From contig JABMCL010003129.1 in assembly GCA_018857735.1 (NCBI GenBank), positions 62,001 to 126,000 on the forward strand: a DNA stretch of 64,000 bases, in the 5' to 3' direction. The translations under genes and the position numbers were made by a program. Below the pieces are notes generated by a model, which was not told the DNA's origin, made no database searches, and was given only the letters and a program-made list of their open reading frames with translations. Origin of the DNA: Alviniconcha marisindica (lineage: Eukaryota; Mollusca; Gastropoda; Provannidae). Of the stretch, positions 1-13,889 are shown in pieces (within the stretch, counting starts at the first letter, position 1; every line of letters starts with the position of its first letter).

Positions 1-506
1 GGCAGTCTGGAGATGTGGGTGTTGGCTGTCACCTGGGGGCAGCCTGGAGATGTGGGTGTTGGCTGTGTGGAGATGTGGGTGTTAGCTGTCACCAGTGGGC
101 AGTCTGGAGATGTGGGTGTTGGCTGTCACCTGGGGGCAGTCTGGAGATGTGGGTGTTGGCTGTCACCCGGGGGCAGTCTGGAGATGTGGATGTTGGCTGT
201 TATCCAGGGGCAGTCTGGAGATGTGGGTGTTGGCTGTCACCTGGGGGCAGTCTGGAGATGTGGGTGTTGGCTGTCACCCGGGGGCAGTCTGGAGTTGTGG
301 ATGTTGGCTGTTACCCAGGGGCAGTCTGGAGATGTGGGTGTTGGCTGTCACCTGGGGGCAGTCTGGAGATGTGGGTGTTGGCTGTCACCTGTGGGCAGTC
401 TGGAGATGTGGGTGTTAGCTGTGTGGAGATGTGGGTGTTGGCTGTCACCCATGGGCAGACTGGAGATGTGGGATTGGTGTTGGCTGTCACCCCAGGGCAG
501 CCTTAA
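1..506. repeat. Minisatellite, 37-bp unit
   Basis: About 13 copies of a G-rich unit containing CAGTCTGGAGATGTGGGTGT. It is cut by the window edge. The open frames seen in it come from the repeat. Confidence 0.95.
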
Positions 507-939
507 AGGGGACCCAAAGTGAAGAAGCTTTACATGCCTTACTGATTTTTTTAAAAATGGAGTAAAAAACATTCACAGCACTTTGTGTGTTGATGTGGTC
601 TAGTTTGTGTAAAAGTTGACATCTGAAAGTTGGGAAAACATCTTTTTTTAACCCTAAACAATGCTGGCATGTGTGGCACAATGAACTGTATGACATTGTG
701 AGCCAATCAGGAGGAGGTCAAATTTGAAGTAAACACAAGAACTTCCGAAAAAAACATTTTGCTGCATAAATACTGATAAGAAATGTCACACAAAATCTGC
801 AAATGCCGCACATTTTCTCTGCAGTCAGGCCAGCTAGCCTCTTAGCTTTGGGTCCCCTTTAAGTGTAACTTTTGGGTCCCCTTTAAATGTCAGGATTCCT
901 ATTCCCACTGCTGTGGTGTCCCAGCTGCTTGTGCCCTTG
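507..939. other. Unique spacer, no feature seen
   Basis: AT-rich, no convincing coding frame. A short direct repeat TTTGGGTCCCCTTTAA occurs twice at about 848-885. Confidence 0.6.
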
Positions 940-1935
940 TTAAACAGCCTCGTTGCTTTTGGTTGCCCCTTGGTTCAGACAGCCTTCTTGCTTTTGGTTG
1001 CCCCTTGGTTCAAACAGCCTTGTTGCTTTTGGTTGCCCCTTGGTTCAAACAGCCTTGTTGCTTTTGGTTGCCCCTTGGTTCAAACAGCCTTGTTGCTTTT
1101 GGTTGCCCCTTGGTTCAAACAGCCTTCTTGCTTTTGGTTGCCCCTTGGTTCAAACAGTCTTCTTGCTTTTGGTTGCCCCTTGGTTCAGTCTTCTTGCTTT
1201 TGGTTGCCCCTTGGTTCAAACAGTCTTCTTGCTTTTGGTTGCCCCTTGGTTCAAACAGTCTTCTTGCTTTTGGTTGCCCCTTGGTTCAGTCAGCCTTGTG
1301 GCTGGGTGTGTATGGAGTGGTCAGTGTTGGACACCCTCTGTTCAAACAGCCTTGTAGCAGGGTGTGTGTGGAATGGTCAGTGTTGGACACCCTCTGTTCA
1401 AACAGCCTTGTGGCTGGGTGTGTGGAGTGGTCAGTGTTGGACACCCTCTGTTCAAACAGCCTTGTGGCTGGGTGTGTGGAGTGGTCAGTGTTGGACACCC
1501 TCTGTTCAAACAGCCTTGTGGCAGGGTGTGTGTGGAGTGGTCAGTGTTGGACACCCTCTGTTCAAACAGCCTTGTGGCAGGGTGTGTGGAGTGGTCAGTG
1601 TTGGACGCTAGTGGGCCAGCGTTTTGTGGACTAGCGTGCATGGTTTGTAGGCTTCACAAGCCAGGTCCACTTGGGCCTGACCTCCTTAGCCGTATTTTAT
1701 TGGGCGCCGTCTTCTCACAGCCACGTTTTGTTTGGCACTGTCTTCTCACAGCCACGTTTTGTTTGGCACCGTCTTCTCACAGCCACGTTTTGTTTGGCAC
1801 CGTCTTCTCACAGCCACGTTTTGTTTGGCACTGTGTGTCAGTGACTGGGCAGCGGGTAGGGCGGAGTGCCGTGTTGTCAGTGGGTAGGGTGGAGTGCTGT
1901 GTTGTCAGTGGGTAGGGTGGAGTGCTGTGTTGCTG
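940..1935. repeat. Chain of four minisatellites (35, 54, 31 and 28 bp)
   Basis: 940-1,290 has a 35-bp unit (TTGCTTTTGGTTGCCCCTTG). 1,290-1,612 has a unit of about 54 bp (TCAGTGTTGGACACCCTCTG). 1,695-1,835 has a 31-bp unit (TTCTCACAGCCACGTTTTGT). 1,850-1,935 has a 28-bp unit (GGGTAGGGTGGAGTGCTGTG). The first two share the block TTCAAACAGCCTTGT. Confidence 0.93.
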
Positions 1936-2330
1936 AACAAAGGAGCCCAGACCCAAAGGGAGGAAGATACTGTGAACAGTCTTGCGTCGAAAATAAAGTG
2001 TTCACAGTAACAAACTGTCCTGTCCACCTTTTCTTTTGTCTTGATATAACTGACTCTTTGTTGTGTCATCTTCAAATGTACCTGTCCCTCCATCTCAACT
2101 CGTCAACGGCTTCTATGATGTGCACGCTAGAAGATGCTGATTTGACAATATATATTTTAATGAACAAACTTTGTTGTATGTGTCATATTTGTGTGTTGTT
2201 GTTGTTGTGTGTGTATGCGTTTGCTTCATTTTTGTGTGATGGGTGTCATAATGTGAGTGCGTGTTTCAGAGAGACTGGGACAGTGTGGTGCCCATTGGTC
2301 AATGCCAGACTGCTTTAACAGACTCTCTGG

Positions 2331-2440
2331 TACACATCAAAGGAATGTCCAACTTGGTTCAATTTTCCCTGCATGTGCATGCACCATCAAATGTGCATGC
2401 AGGGAAAATTGAATCGTTGGACATTCCTTTGACTGTTGAT
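2331..2440. repeat. Inverted repeat able to form a long hairpin
   Basis: Arm 2,337-2,374 pairs with 2,396-2,432 almost without mismatch (AAAGGAATGTCCAAC and TTCAATTTTCCCTGCATG against their complements), with a loop of about 20 bases. Weaker pairing extends outwards. It could be a pre-miRNA-like hairpin or a small foldback element. Confidence 0.85.
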
Positions 2441-2514
2441 GTAAAATAAACCGGTCATTTTCAGATGGACAGAAAAGCCCACAAGTTGAAAGAAAAAAGA
2501 GCCAGCGTTTCACG

Positions 2515-3555
2515 TCCCCCTGAAGCAGTTTCCCAGCTTGTTCAATTGCACAACCTCCTGAAGCAGTTTCCCAGCTTGTTCAATTGCACAACCCCTAAAG
2601 CAGTTTCCCACCTTGTTCAATTGCACAACCCCCTAAAGCAGTTTCCCACCTTGTTCAATTGCACAACCCCCTAAAGCAGTTTCCCACCTTGTTCAATTGC
2701 ACAACCCCCTGAAGCAGTTTCCCACCTTGTTCAATTGCACAACCCCTAAAGCAGTTTCCCACCTTGTTCAATTGCACAACCCCTAAAGCAGTTTCCCACC
2801 TTGTTCAATTGCACAACCCCTAAAGCAGTTTCCCACCTTGTTCAATTGCACAACCCCCTAAAGCAGTTTCCCACCTTGTTCAATTGCACAACCCCTTGCA
2901 GTTTCCCACCTTGTTCAATTGCACAACCCCTAAAGCAGTTTCCCACCTTGTTCAATTACACAACCCTCTCAAGCAGTTTCCCACCTTGTTCAATTGCACA
3001 ACCCCTTGCAGTTTCCCACCTTGTTCAATTGCACAACCCCTAAAGCAGTTTCCCACCTTGTTCAATTGCACAACCCCTAAAGCAGTTTCCCACCTTGTTC
3101 AATTGCACAACCCCTAAAGCAGTTTCCCACCTTGTTCAATTACACAACCCTCTCAAGCAGTTTCCCACCTTGTTCAATTGCACAACCCCTTGCAGTTTCC
3201 CACCTTGTTCAATTGCACAACCCCCTAAAGCAGTTTCCCACCTTGTTCAATTACACAACCCTCTCAAGCAGTTTCCCACCTTGTTCAATTGCACAACCCC
3301 CTCAAGCAGTTTCCCACCTTGTTCAATTGCACAACCCCCTGAAGCAGCTTCCCGCCTTGTTCAATTGCACAACCCCCTGAAGCAGTTTCCCACCTTGCTG
3401 AATTAATTGCACAACCCCTTGAAGCAGTTTCCCACCTTGCTGAATTAATTGCACCCCTTGAAGCAGTTTCCCACCTTGCTGAATTAATTGCACAACCCCT
3501 TGAAGCAGTTTCCCACCTTGCTGAATTAATTGCACAACCCCTTGAAGCAGTGCAC
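2515..3555. repeat. Minisatellite, 37-39 bp unit, about 27 copies
   Basis: Unit contains AGCAGTTTCCCACCTTGTTC and AATTGCACAACCCC. From about 3,390 a variant with TTGCTGAATTAATTGC takes over. Confidence 0.95.
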
Positions 3556-3689
3556 AAACAACTCGCAGCCAGAGACATTCATAAACTGTAGAGGGGGAAG
3601 AACAAAAAAACGCACACACATTCTGTTTTCTTTATGAATATACTGATGCCATCACAATGTATAAAATAGGGCAGACAAGCAATCACAAG

Positions 3690-4150
3690 ACTCGGTTTCC
3701 CCCCACACAATTACAATGTTACATATAGCCTTAACAATTGCAAGACTGGGTTTTCCCACACACAATTACAATGTTACATATAGCCATAACAATCACTAGA
3801 CTCGGTTTCCCCACACACAATTACAATGTTACATATAGCCGTAACAATCACAAAACTGAGTTTTCCACACAGAATTACGTTACATATAGCCTTAACAACT
3901 GCAATACTTGACTGCTTTCACCCAGGGACAAGAAATGTGGCCGTTGTTAGCTGACAACAAACGCTACTTCAAGCGATACATGTGCTTGTTCACAGTCCAA
4001 GTCACTGCTTGTTCACAGTCTATGCGAGTTGAGAGTGAGCTGTGGCCGTTGTTAGCTGACAACAAACACTACTTCAAGCGATATGTGTGCTTGTTCACAG
4101 TCCACGTCACTGCTTGTTCACAGTCTATGCGAGTTGAAAGTGAGCTGTCC
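3690..4150. repeat. Short tandem duplications (about 60 bp x4, then about 105 bp x2)
   Basis: 3,690-3,900 has four copies of a unit with ATTACAATGTTACATATAGC. 3,938-4,145 has two copies of a unit starting TGGCCGTTGTTAGCTGACAA. Confidence 0.85.
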
Positions 4151-4234
4151 ATCTTTCCGCGCTTCAGATGCGGTAGAGTCAAGACTGGGGGTCACATCCA
4201 GCCGGTCACCAGTGAAGCAGCAACTGTGATGAAA

Positions 4235-4850
4235 GGTACTACAACACCCATATACCTGCTGTAGGGCTTATACAACATGCATTACTGCTGTAGGACTTAT
4301 TACAACATGCATATACCTGCTGTAGGACTTACTACAACATACATGTACTGCTGTAGGACTTTCTACAACATACATGTACTGCTGTTGGACTTACTACAAC
4401 ATACATGTACTGCTGTTGGATTTACTACAACATACATGTACCACTATAGGACTTGTTACAACATACATGTACCTGCTGTAGGACTTACAACAATATACAT
4501 GTACTACTGTTGGACTTAATATACATGTACTTACTGTAGGACTTATTACAACATCCATGTACCTGCTGTAGGACTTGCTACAACAATATACATGTACTAC
4601 TGTTGGACTTAATATACATGTACTTGCTGTAGGACTGTAGGACTTATTACAACATGCATGTACCTGCTGTAGGACTTGCTACAACATATATGTATCGCTG
4701 TAGGACTTACAACATGCATGTACCTGCTGTAGGACTTATTACAGCATACATGTACTTGCTGTAGGACTTATTACAACATACATGTACTTGCCATAGGACT
4801 TATTACACATACTTGCTGTAGGACTTATTATAACATACATGTACATGCTG
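4235..4850. repeat. Minisatellite, about 31-bp unit
   Basis: About 19 copies containing CTGTAGGACTTATTACAACA and TACATGTAC, with many small indels between copies. Confidence 0.93.
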
Positions 4851-5189
4851 CAGATGGTCAGACCAAGGCTGTATCATAAAAAAAAAAACACACAACAGCA
4901 ACAACAACAACCCACACAGGAGTTTGTCACAACCTAAGGAAGGAATAAACAGGAAGAAGAAAAGAAAATACCTCCACGAAAACAGTAAAAGCATGGAGTC
5001 AGCATTTTGCAATGACTATTCTATCCTCTTTCAGATAATCAGCTATCCACTACTCTACCCTCTTTCAGATATTGATAATCAACTACCCCCCCCCCAGTGT
5101 GTTTTATACCTTCTATTTATGATACACTCACCATTTTCCAGTTCTTTATCACTGTCCACCTCTCTGCCGAATATACCACTGATCAAACA

Positions 5190-6180
5190 CTGAGTGTTCT
5201 GTGACCACCTGCCACTCTCCACTGAATGTACCACAGATCAAGCACTGAGTGTTCTGTGACCACCTGCCACTCTCCACTGAATGTACCACAGATCAAGCAC
5301 TGAGCGTTCTGTGACCACCTGCCACTCTCCACTGAATGTACCACAGATCAAGCACTGAGTGTTCTGTGGCCATCTGCCACTCTCCACTGAATGTACCACA
5401 GATCAAGCACTGAGCGTTCTGTGACCATCTGCCACTCTCCACTGAATGTACCACAGATCAACACTAGTGTTCTGTGACCACCTGCCACTCTCCACTGAAT
5501 GTACCACAGATCAAGCACTGAGTGTTCTGTGACCACCTGCCACTCTCCACTGAATGTACCACAGATCAAGCACTGAGTGTTCAATGATATCACTCTCTGT
5601 TGAATGTACAACAATCAAGCACCGAGTGTTTAGTGGCTATAATATATCCCTCTCTGTTGAATGTACAACTTTAAACAAGCACTGAGTGTTAGTGGCTACA
5701 TATCCATCTCTGTTGAATGTACAACTAATCAAGCACCGAGTGTTTAGTGGCTATAATATATCCATCTGTGTTGAATGTACAACTAATCAAGCACCGAGTG
5801 TTCAGTGGCTACCTCTCCCTCTCTGTTGAATGTACAACTAATCAAGCACCGAGTGTTTAGTGGCTATAATATATCCATCTGTGTTGAATGTACAACTAAT
5901 CAAGCCAGTGTTCAGTGGCTACCTCTCCCTCTCTGTTGAATGTACAACTAATCAAGCACCGAGTGTTTAGTGGCTATAATATATCCATCTGTGTTGAATG
6001 TACAACCAATCAAGCACTGAGTGTTCAGTGGCTATCTATCCCTCTCTGTTGAATGTACAATTAATCAAGTTCTGAGTGTTTTGTGGCGACAATATATCCA
6101 TCTGTGTTGAATGTACAACTAATCAAGCACCGAGTGTTTTGTGACTATCTATCCATCTCTGTTGAATGTAGGACTAACCA
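5190..6180. repeat. Minisatellite, 54-57 bp unit, two subfamilies
   Basis: 5,190-5,590 has uniform copies with CACTGAGTGTTCTGTGACCA. 5,590-6,180 has diverged copies with TGTTGAATGTACAACTAATC and GTGGCTATAATATATCC. Both share GAATGTAC and the AATCAAGCAC segment. Confidence 0.93.
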
Positions 6181-8190
6181 AGCACTGTCTGCACAGTACC
6201 TGCCTCTGTCAAACAACTGCGGTTACTGTTTCAGTGGGCCTACAAAGTAGTATTCAAACTCCATTCTGGGGCTGATCCCACCACTGGACAACAAGCCAGC
6301 AGGTGAAACAACGATGGAGATTCACCTCTTCCATGTGAACAGTGATCGCGTTAAGAAACGTTTTATGCATATTTTATGCAGTTCTTAATACCACATGGCT
6401 ACACATTAAAAAAAAATTATTTTATTTTATTTAGATCTGCCCCATAATGCATCGGCAAACATCAAAGGACTAGACAAGCCACTGACAGGAATAAATCTAG
6501 AAAGGACAACAGTCACAGCAGTGCTGTGCCTTGCTGTGCTTGAACTGTCCTCCCTCCCTGCCCTAGTTTCAAACCACTAAAAGTAGCAGTGAGTATATTA
6601 TGGCACGCAAACAGCAACACTGTCTTACTTGACAACAAAACACAGGATAAGAAAAAGGGGTAACATATAAAAACCACACGCGCGAACACACACACACACA
6701 CACACGAAATAAGCAGTTGAAGAAAGATTTTCAAATGCAGACAAAAAGAGTTAGTTAGTAACTGGATTTAACGTCCGGTCAACCGCACAGGGTCACCTTG
6801 TGATGATCAAACTGTCAAAAGAAATGCACCTTTCAAAATTCTTCTCATCTGCAGACCCTTTCTCAAGTCAACTCTACCAAATCAATCTCTACACAAATAT
6901 ATAAAACAAACCACATATATGGACAAACATCAAATGTTTTTGAAGAGACAGTCCCTTCGAAAGTGCTCTTGTCAAAAAAAGGGTATAACGGAAGGACATG
7001 CTGGCATCATTGACCATTCCATCTGATTTATTGATACCAGATTAAAGAAAAATATGTATTTAAAAAAAGAAAAAAGAAAAAAAAGGAATGGTCAGTGACA
7101 ATAAAATTTCGGAAAATACAAATGCATGATGGCAAATAATGCCATATGGCAGCAAACTGCACACACCACATACAAACCATTATCTCCTAGCTGCTCAACA
7201 CAAGCTATGCAAAAAAGCCTATCTCTTAATGAAAAATACTGAATAATTTTCTGATTTAAAATTTAAAAAAATAAAAAGTCAGGAGAAAGGGCCATATGCA
7301 GAAAAACGACAAGACTAACGAGCCAGAGGACCAGGTAGAAAACAAGAGAGGAGATAGGAAAGGTGAATCAAATGACAGCCCTGAGATTCCAGACAGGAGG
7401 AGTAGTCATAGTAATTGGATTTTATTGTCCTGTCACCTCAGGACACAGGGTCACCTCAGGACAGTCAAACTCAGGTCATAAGCAAATAAAATTTCTAAAC
7501 TCTTCTCACATACGTATCAACCCCCTGTCAAGTCAATCTACGAAACCAATCACTTCACAAACATGAAACATACAGGAAGCCATCTGACATCCCCAGCCTC
7601 CTCTTGAAAAAGAAGGGGTTGCAATGTTATACACAAGTGCCTCCAACAGAGAAGAACTAAAAACACAACAGCACAACATCACTTCCATCCAGCGAAACAC
7701 ACGCATGCACAACTCCATGAAGAATAAAGAGAAAACCCAAAGGGAGTTGTATAAATAAACCATGGCACCCAATAAGAATCGACAGCCATAACACACAAAG
7801 CCCAACACGTAGACACCAGCTGCAAGGGCCCAGGAATGGTAACCAGTGGACATCAGACAAACAAGTCAACATTAAAACAGCAAAACGCAGAACATCACAG
7901 ACGATGCAACACCATAACACAGGAGAATAATACAGCACAGGTAATGATCAGCGTAGAAGAATGATGCAGTGTAGGTGTTAATGACTTGGTATTTCTTACC
8001 CAGTTGACATTTACCACGAATGTTGCATCAGGGTGAACAGCACAGGAGAACAACGTCGCACGGAATGATAACCACTGACAGTTAACGTCATCCAGAATGA
8101 GGCAGTGTAGGAGAACGCAGCAGTCTAGGAGCAGGAAGAGGAAGTAGTCTAGGCAACTGATTAGCCTAACAAAATGATGTAGCCTAGGAG
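6181..8190. other. Gene-free stretch with dispersed-repeat pieces
   Basis: Mostly unique AT-rich DNA. 6,750-6,820 matches the dispersed family also seen at 18,480 and 36,230. A CA run lies at 6,690-6,705. No coding region is supported. Confidence 0.5.
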
Positions 8191-8194
8191 ATTG

Positions 8195-9135
8195 ACATAG
8201 CATTAGATGTTGATGTAGCATTAGATGTTGATGTAGCATTAGATGTTGATGTAATACAGAATTGATGTTGTCTCAGAAAGTAATGCAGTTTATGAGAATG
8301 CAGTACCAACACTTACTCTCCACCCCCTCCTGACAAAACAGAAAGGTCCAATCTAACAACTCTCACAGCACAGGTGGAACAGTCTCCACAAACATACCAA
8401 ACAAAACAGAAAGGTCCAATCTAGGAACACTTACAGCACAGGTGGAACAGTCTCCACAAACATACCAGACAAAACAGAAAGGTCCAATCTAACAACTCTC
8501 ACAGCACAGGTGGAACAGTCTCCACAAACATACCAGACAAAACAGAAAGATCCAACCTAACAAAACTCACAGCACAGGTGGAACAGTCTCCACAAACATA
8601 CCAGACAAAACAGAAAGGTCCAATCTAGGAACACTTACAGCACAGGTGGAACTGTCTCCACAAACATACCAAACAAAACAGAAAGATCCAACCTAACAAC
8701 ACTCACAGCACAGGTGGAACAGTCTCCACAAACATACCAAACAAAACAGAAAGTCCAATCTAACAACACTCACAGCACAGGTGGAACAGTCTCCACAAAC
8801 ATACCAACAAAACAGAAAGGTCCAACCTAACAACACTCACAGCACAGGTGGAACAGTCTCCACAAACATACCAAACAAAACAGAAAGGTCCAATCTAGGA
8901 ACCTCACAGCACAGGTGGAACAGTCTCCACAAACATCCAACAAAACAGAAAGGTCCAATCTAGGAACACTTACAGCACAGGTGGAACAGTCTCCACAAAC
9001 ATACCAACAAAACAGAAAGGTCCAACCTAACAACACTACAGCACAGGTGGAACAGTCTCCACTAAACATACCAAACAAAACAGAAAGTCCAATCTAACAA
9101 CACTCACAGCACAGGTGGAACAGTCTCAACAAACA
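8195..9135. repeat. Minisatellites: 17-bp unit x4, then about 70-bp unit x11
   Basis: 8,195-8,250 repeats GCATTAGATGTTGATGTA. 8,325-9,135 repeats a unit with CAGCACAGGTGGAACAGTCT and CAAACAAAACAGAAAGG. Several copies differ by single missing bases. Confidence 0.94.
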
Positions 9136-9429
9136 TAAACAAGGTCTCCACAATAAGCTTCACTCATCATACTGAACAGTCAGTCAAAACTTACTCTTTC
9201 AATGAAAAAAGCAGAAAGAAGTACATCTCTAACTTCACTCATTCACATGCAAGTTGGTACATCTTCCATGAAACAGTAAGCTAACCAAAGCAATTAGGCT
9301 TCACTATATAAGTCTAGCCACTAAAGCTCTCACTCATTCAATGCTAGAACAAGCTCCATAAACTTTACCATAACTAAAGTCCAATCAGTTAACCATCACT
9401 AGCCAGGTGCAAGTTCCGAAAACTCCACA

Positions 9430-10330
9430 TTAATACTAGAAGGCCAGAGCTAGGCTCCACTCATTCACAGCCAGGTGAAGCTCCACAAAGCTAGCCAGAA
9501 CTAAGCTCCACTCATTCAATATTAGCCAGAACTAAGTTCCATTCATTCAGTACTAGCCAGAGCTAAGTTCCGCTAATTCAATACTAGCCAGAGATAAGCT
9601 CCACTCATTCAGTTCTAGTGAGAGTAGCCAGAGCTAAGCTCCACTCATTCAATGCTAGCCAGAACTAAGCTCCACTCATTCAATGCTAGCCAGAGCTAAG
9701 CTCCACTCATTCAATGCTAGCCAGAACTAAGCTCCACTCATTCCCGTAACTATGCCAAGAAACTAAGCTCCACTCACTCATACTAGCCAGAGCTAAGCTC
9801 CACTCATTCAATGCTAGCCAGAGCTAAGCTCCACTCATTCAATGCTAGCCAGAACTAAGCTCCACTCATTCAGTACTAGCCAGAGCTAAGCTCCACTCAT
9901 TCAGTACTAGCCAGAGCTAAGCTCCACTCGCTCAATACTAGCCAGAACTAAGCTCCACTCATTCAATGCTAGTACTCCAGAGCTAAGCTCCACTCATTCA
10001 GTACTAGCCAGAGCTAAGCTCCACTCATTCAGTACTAGCCAGAGCTACGTTCCACTGAGTCAATACTAACCAGAGCTAAGCTCCACTCATTCAATGCTAG
10101 CCAGAGCTAAGCTCCACTCATTCAATGCTAGCCAGAGCTAAGCTCCACTCATTCAATGCTAGCCAGAGATAAGCTCCACTCATTCAATACTAGGCAGAGC
10201 TAAGCTCCACTCATTCAATGCTAGCCAGAGATAAGCTCCACTCATTCAATGCTAGCCAGAGATAAGCTCCACTCATTCAATACTGGGCAGAGATAAGCTC
10301 CACTCATTCAGTTCTAGTCAGAGCTGAGCT
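9430..10330. repeat. Minisatellite, about 31-bp unit, about 28 copies
   Basis: Unit contains GCTAGCCAGAGCTAAGCTCC followed by ACTCATTCAAT. The stretch from 9,136 looks like a decayed extension. Confidence 0.95.
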
Positions 10331-11315
10331 TCACTCATTCAATTCAAAAGTCATCAGTGCTAGGTTTTACACATTACATTATTAAAGTCTGTAAAATTTC
10401 ACTTCACTCATTCATTATTTCTAAAGTAAGGGCAACACTTCTCATTTAAGCGTCAAAAAATCCTAAAAATTCATTGCATCAATTTGGTGTGTGGAAGGGG
10501 GTGGCAGTGGGGGTCCATAAAAGCTAATAACCAGAACTGTAAGTAATGATGGCACAAGTCTGACACATCACACTCATTTTCATACCCACATACCAACTGC
10601 TGTGACACAGTGGTAACCAACTTTTCTACAAACATTCAGACATTTCATACAAAGAACAACAAAATGCATGCAGATGAATCACTGCGCCAGAGGAAATGAC
10701 CGAAGATTCCAAATATGTTGCTGTCCTCCAAAAGGTTATCAAAGATACTCAAATAAGTCACTCTCTAACAAAGAACTATCAAATACGTTGAAACAAGTCA
10801 CTTTCCTACAGAAAATAGCCAGAGACAGTCAGATATGTCACTTTCCCATAAACAAAATGATGAGAGATATTATAATTCAATAACTCACTTTCTTACAGAT
10901 AATGAATTACCAGAATTCGTGTCAGTGACTCTCTTTATACACACATAAACTAAGTTAGTAACAATAAAAATCCTCATGGAACTTTTGACAAGCCTTATTT
11001 TCCACTGCATATAGCTTCTTCTTCTTCTTCTCTCTCTCTCTCCTAAGATTAAGAATGACCCAAAATAAAGATAATGACTTTAATCCCACAAAGAATGACC
11101 GAAGATAATGAGTTTCCCACAAAGAATGGCCAACAATAAAATAATGACTTCCCCACAAAGAATGAAGAAGACATTCAATTAAGTTACTTTTCTGCAAAGA
11201 ATCACCAACAGATATTGAGACAAAAGGCTCAACTACCAGTCCAGCACTAACAACATGCAGCACTGCACTCAGCTGCAAAAAGCAGTAGTGACACTGCTGC
11301 CAAGCCAAACTGCTC
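10331..11315. other. Gene-free stretch with weak short repeats
   Basis: Loose repeats of the type CACAAAGAATGACC and AGTCACTTTC. A CTT/CT run lies at 11,010-11,042. Nothing coding is supported. Confidence 0.5.
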
Positions 11316-11319
11316 CTGT

Positions 11320-12060
11320 TTCACAACCGTCAACATCAAACCAATGGAACACTGCCTTTACCACCACTGTGACAACTGACATCAAACCAATGGAACACTG
11401 CCTTTACCACCACTGTGACAACTGACATCAAACCAATGGAACGCTGCCTTTACCACCACTGTGACAACTGACATCAAACCAATGGAACACTGCCTTTACC
11501 ACCACTGTGACAACTGACATCAAACCAATGGAACACTGCCTTTACCACCACTGTGACAACTGACATCAAACCAAGGGAACACTGCCTTTACCACCACTGT
11601 GACAACTGACATCAAACCAATGGAACACTGCCTTTACCACCACTGTGACAACTGACATCAAACCAATGGAACACTGCCTTTACCACCACTGTGACAACTG
11701 ACATCAAACCAAGGGAACACTGCCTTTACCACCACTGTGACAACTGACATCAAACCAATGGAACACTGCCTTTACCACCACTGTGACAACTGACATCAAA
11801 CCAATGGAACACTGCCTTTACCACCACTGTGACAACTGACATCAAACCAAAGGAACACTTTTTTACCAACAGTTGTCACAACTGACATCAAACCAATGGA
11901 ACACTGCCTTTACCATCACTGACATCAAACCAATGGAACACTGCCTTTACCACCACTGACATCAAACCAATGGAACACTGCCTTTACCATCACTGACATC
12001 AAACCAATAGAACACTGCCTTTACCATCACTGTGACACCAAACCAATGGAACACTGGCTT
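11320..12060. repeat. Minisatellite, 46-bp unit, about 15 copies
   Basis: Very uniform unit containing ACATCAAACCAATGGAACAC and TTACCACCACTGTGACAACT, with shortened copies after 11,890. Confidence 0.96.
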
Positions 12061-13255
12061 TGCTACCTTCGTAACAATGGGTCAGCTCACTCCTGAAGTG
12101 ACTATCACTGAAACGTTTAAGATAGTACGCAACACAGCCAAACTTTTTTTTTATTTTTAATCAAACATCTGAAACAGCACACACTGTGATCAGATAACAC
12201 AAATGTTTCACTGTGCATCATCCTTTCACTGAATTAGTGTGAAACACATCAAATTTGCTGAAGCATTTTAGTAACTGTGAATCATGACCATGTCACTGAA
12301 GCATTTTTAGCAAATATCAAATCTACGAGTTTCCATAACTGTGACAGGGCTAATACATAAGAAGGACAAAACAGCCCCCTTCATCACGTTAAGTTCTAAG
12401 CAGAGACAACATTGAAAACAATCTGCGTTTGTGGAGCGCTAATAGGACTATCTGGCCCACCAAAACACAATTAAAGTTATAAACTCATTTTCCACTAAAA
12501 GCCACATAAAAATGGCTGCTTGATGCTGGGTTAGTGGCTAGTGCTGAGGAGAAAATGAATACCTGTATGGACCAACACCACCCCAAGTACCACTGAGGAC
12601 CACAAACTATTCAAATAAATTGGAGTCATGCAACAAGACACATCACAGTCAAGACAGACAATGAAGAGAGGGACAGAAAAATCCTGACTGGAATGGGAAG
12701 AGGTCACTGGGTTACTGACACATCTGCTACAGTCCGGCAGTGCTTCTCAAATTCTGATGGGGAAAAAGATTGTTGGACTTAAGCAGAATTAATTATACCC
12801 CAAGGTTCACCCATTGAAACAAAGTAGGCCTGCAGTTTTTCACTTCCAGTAAAATTCAAGCTTCTCGCTGACTTTTCCACTGAGGATGTTAGAAGTGCCT
12901 TGATCGTGAACTTTGACTCACTGAAGCTGACATGGCTGTTGTCGGGCTGGGTCCAATCGGTTTTTCACCTCACATGCTTTGCATTGTTGGAAAAACAAGG
13001 GACTTTCTTTACCTCAAAACAAACCCAAACAGCTACTCTGGAGCCTTGTGGTGACTTGTGCATGTGGAAGGACTTATAATTATGGACTCTTTAGCAAGTC
13101 AGGATTAGGTGCTGCCTGCCTTTAATTGCCCATCTTCATTTGGTCAGCGCTCTTTCTCTTACCAGACACAAACACCAGCTCCCCGTTTCTGTCTCTCGCT
13201 CTCAGTTCTTCCAAACCTTTCTCTTTTCTTTTCAAAAACCTTTAGTCCCTTTGCC
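12061..13255. other. Unique spacer, no feature seen
   Basis: No coding frame with family similarity, no repeat array. A GT/GCAT microsatellite follows at 13,262-13,335. Confidence 0.5.
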
Positions 13256-13889
13256 CTCAGACAGGCATGCATGTGTGTGTGCATATGTGCATGTGTGTGC
13301 ATGCATGTGTGCGTGCATGCATGTGTGTGTGTTGAATCTTTGTCAATTTATATATAAAGAATTTGTACGTGCTTAGGGCCAGCGCAGGTTAGGTGCACCA
13401 AGTCCCCATTATTATCATTTTCATAATTATCAAACATATTGGCCCAGATCTTTAAGATGCTTCAGGCAACATGAAATAAGATCAAATCGATGCATTTCAC
13501 ATAATGTGAAATATGATCGAGTCACTCCAAAGTGAAAGGTTTCAGTCATGAACAATTATTAAAACATCACCATGTGATTGAGTTACTGAAAACATCACTA
13601 TACGATCAAGTCACTGAAAACATTTAGTTACAAACAGTCCAGAAAACATCACAATCATAATACAGATGATCAAATTGCTAGTACATTTCAGGCAATATGA
13701 AACACAACTGATTCACTGAAATATTTCTATCACTATTTTTAAAAAAGACTGCTCACTTGATCACAAAATCCAATCACCATGTTGGCAAGAATATATAAAT
13801 GAAACAATCAACAACTATGAAACAAAAACATATCACTAAACATCCATTTATTGTGCAACATGATCAAGTCCTTAAACTGTTTTTACCAC

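Noticed and set aside
2465..3406. Frames with FPTLFNCTTP-like repeats
   Set aside because: Produced by the 37-39 bp array; no start context, no domain.
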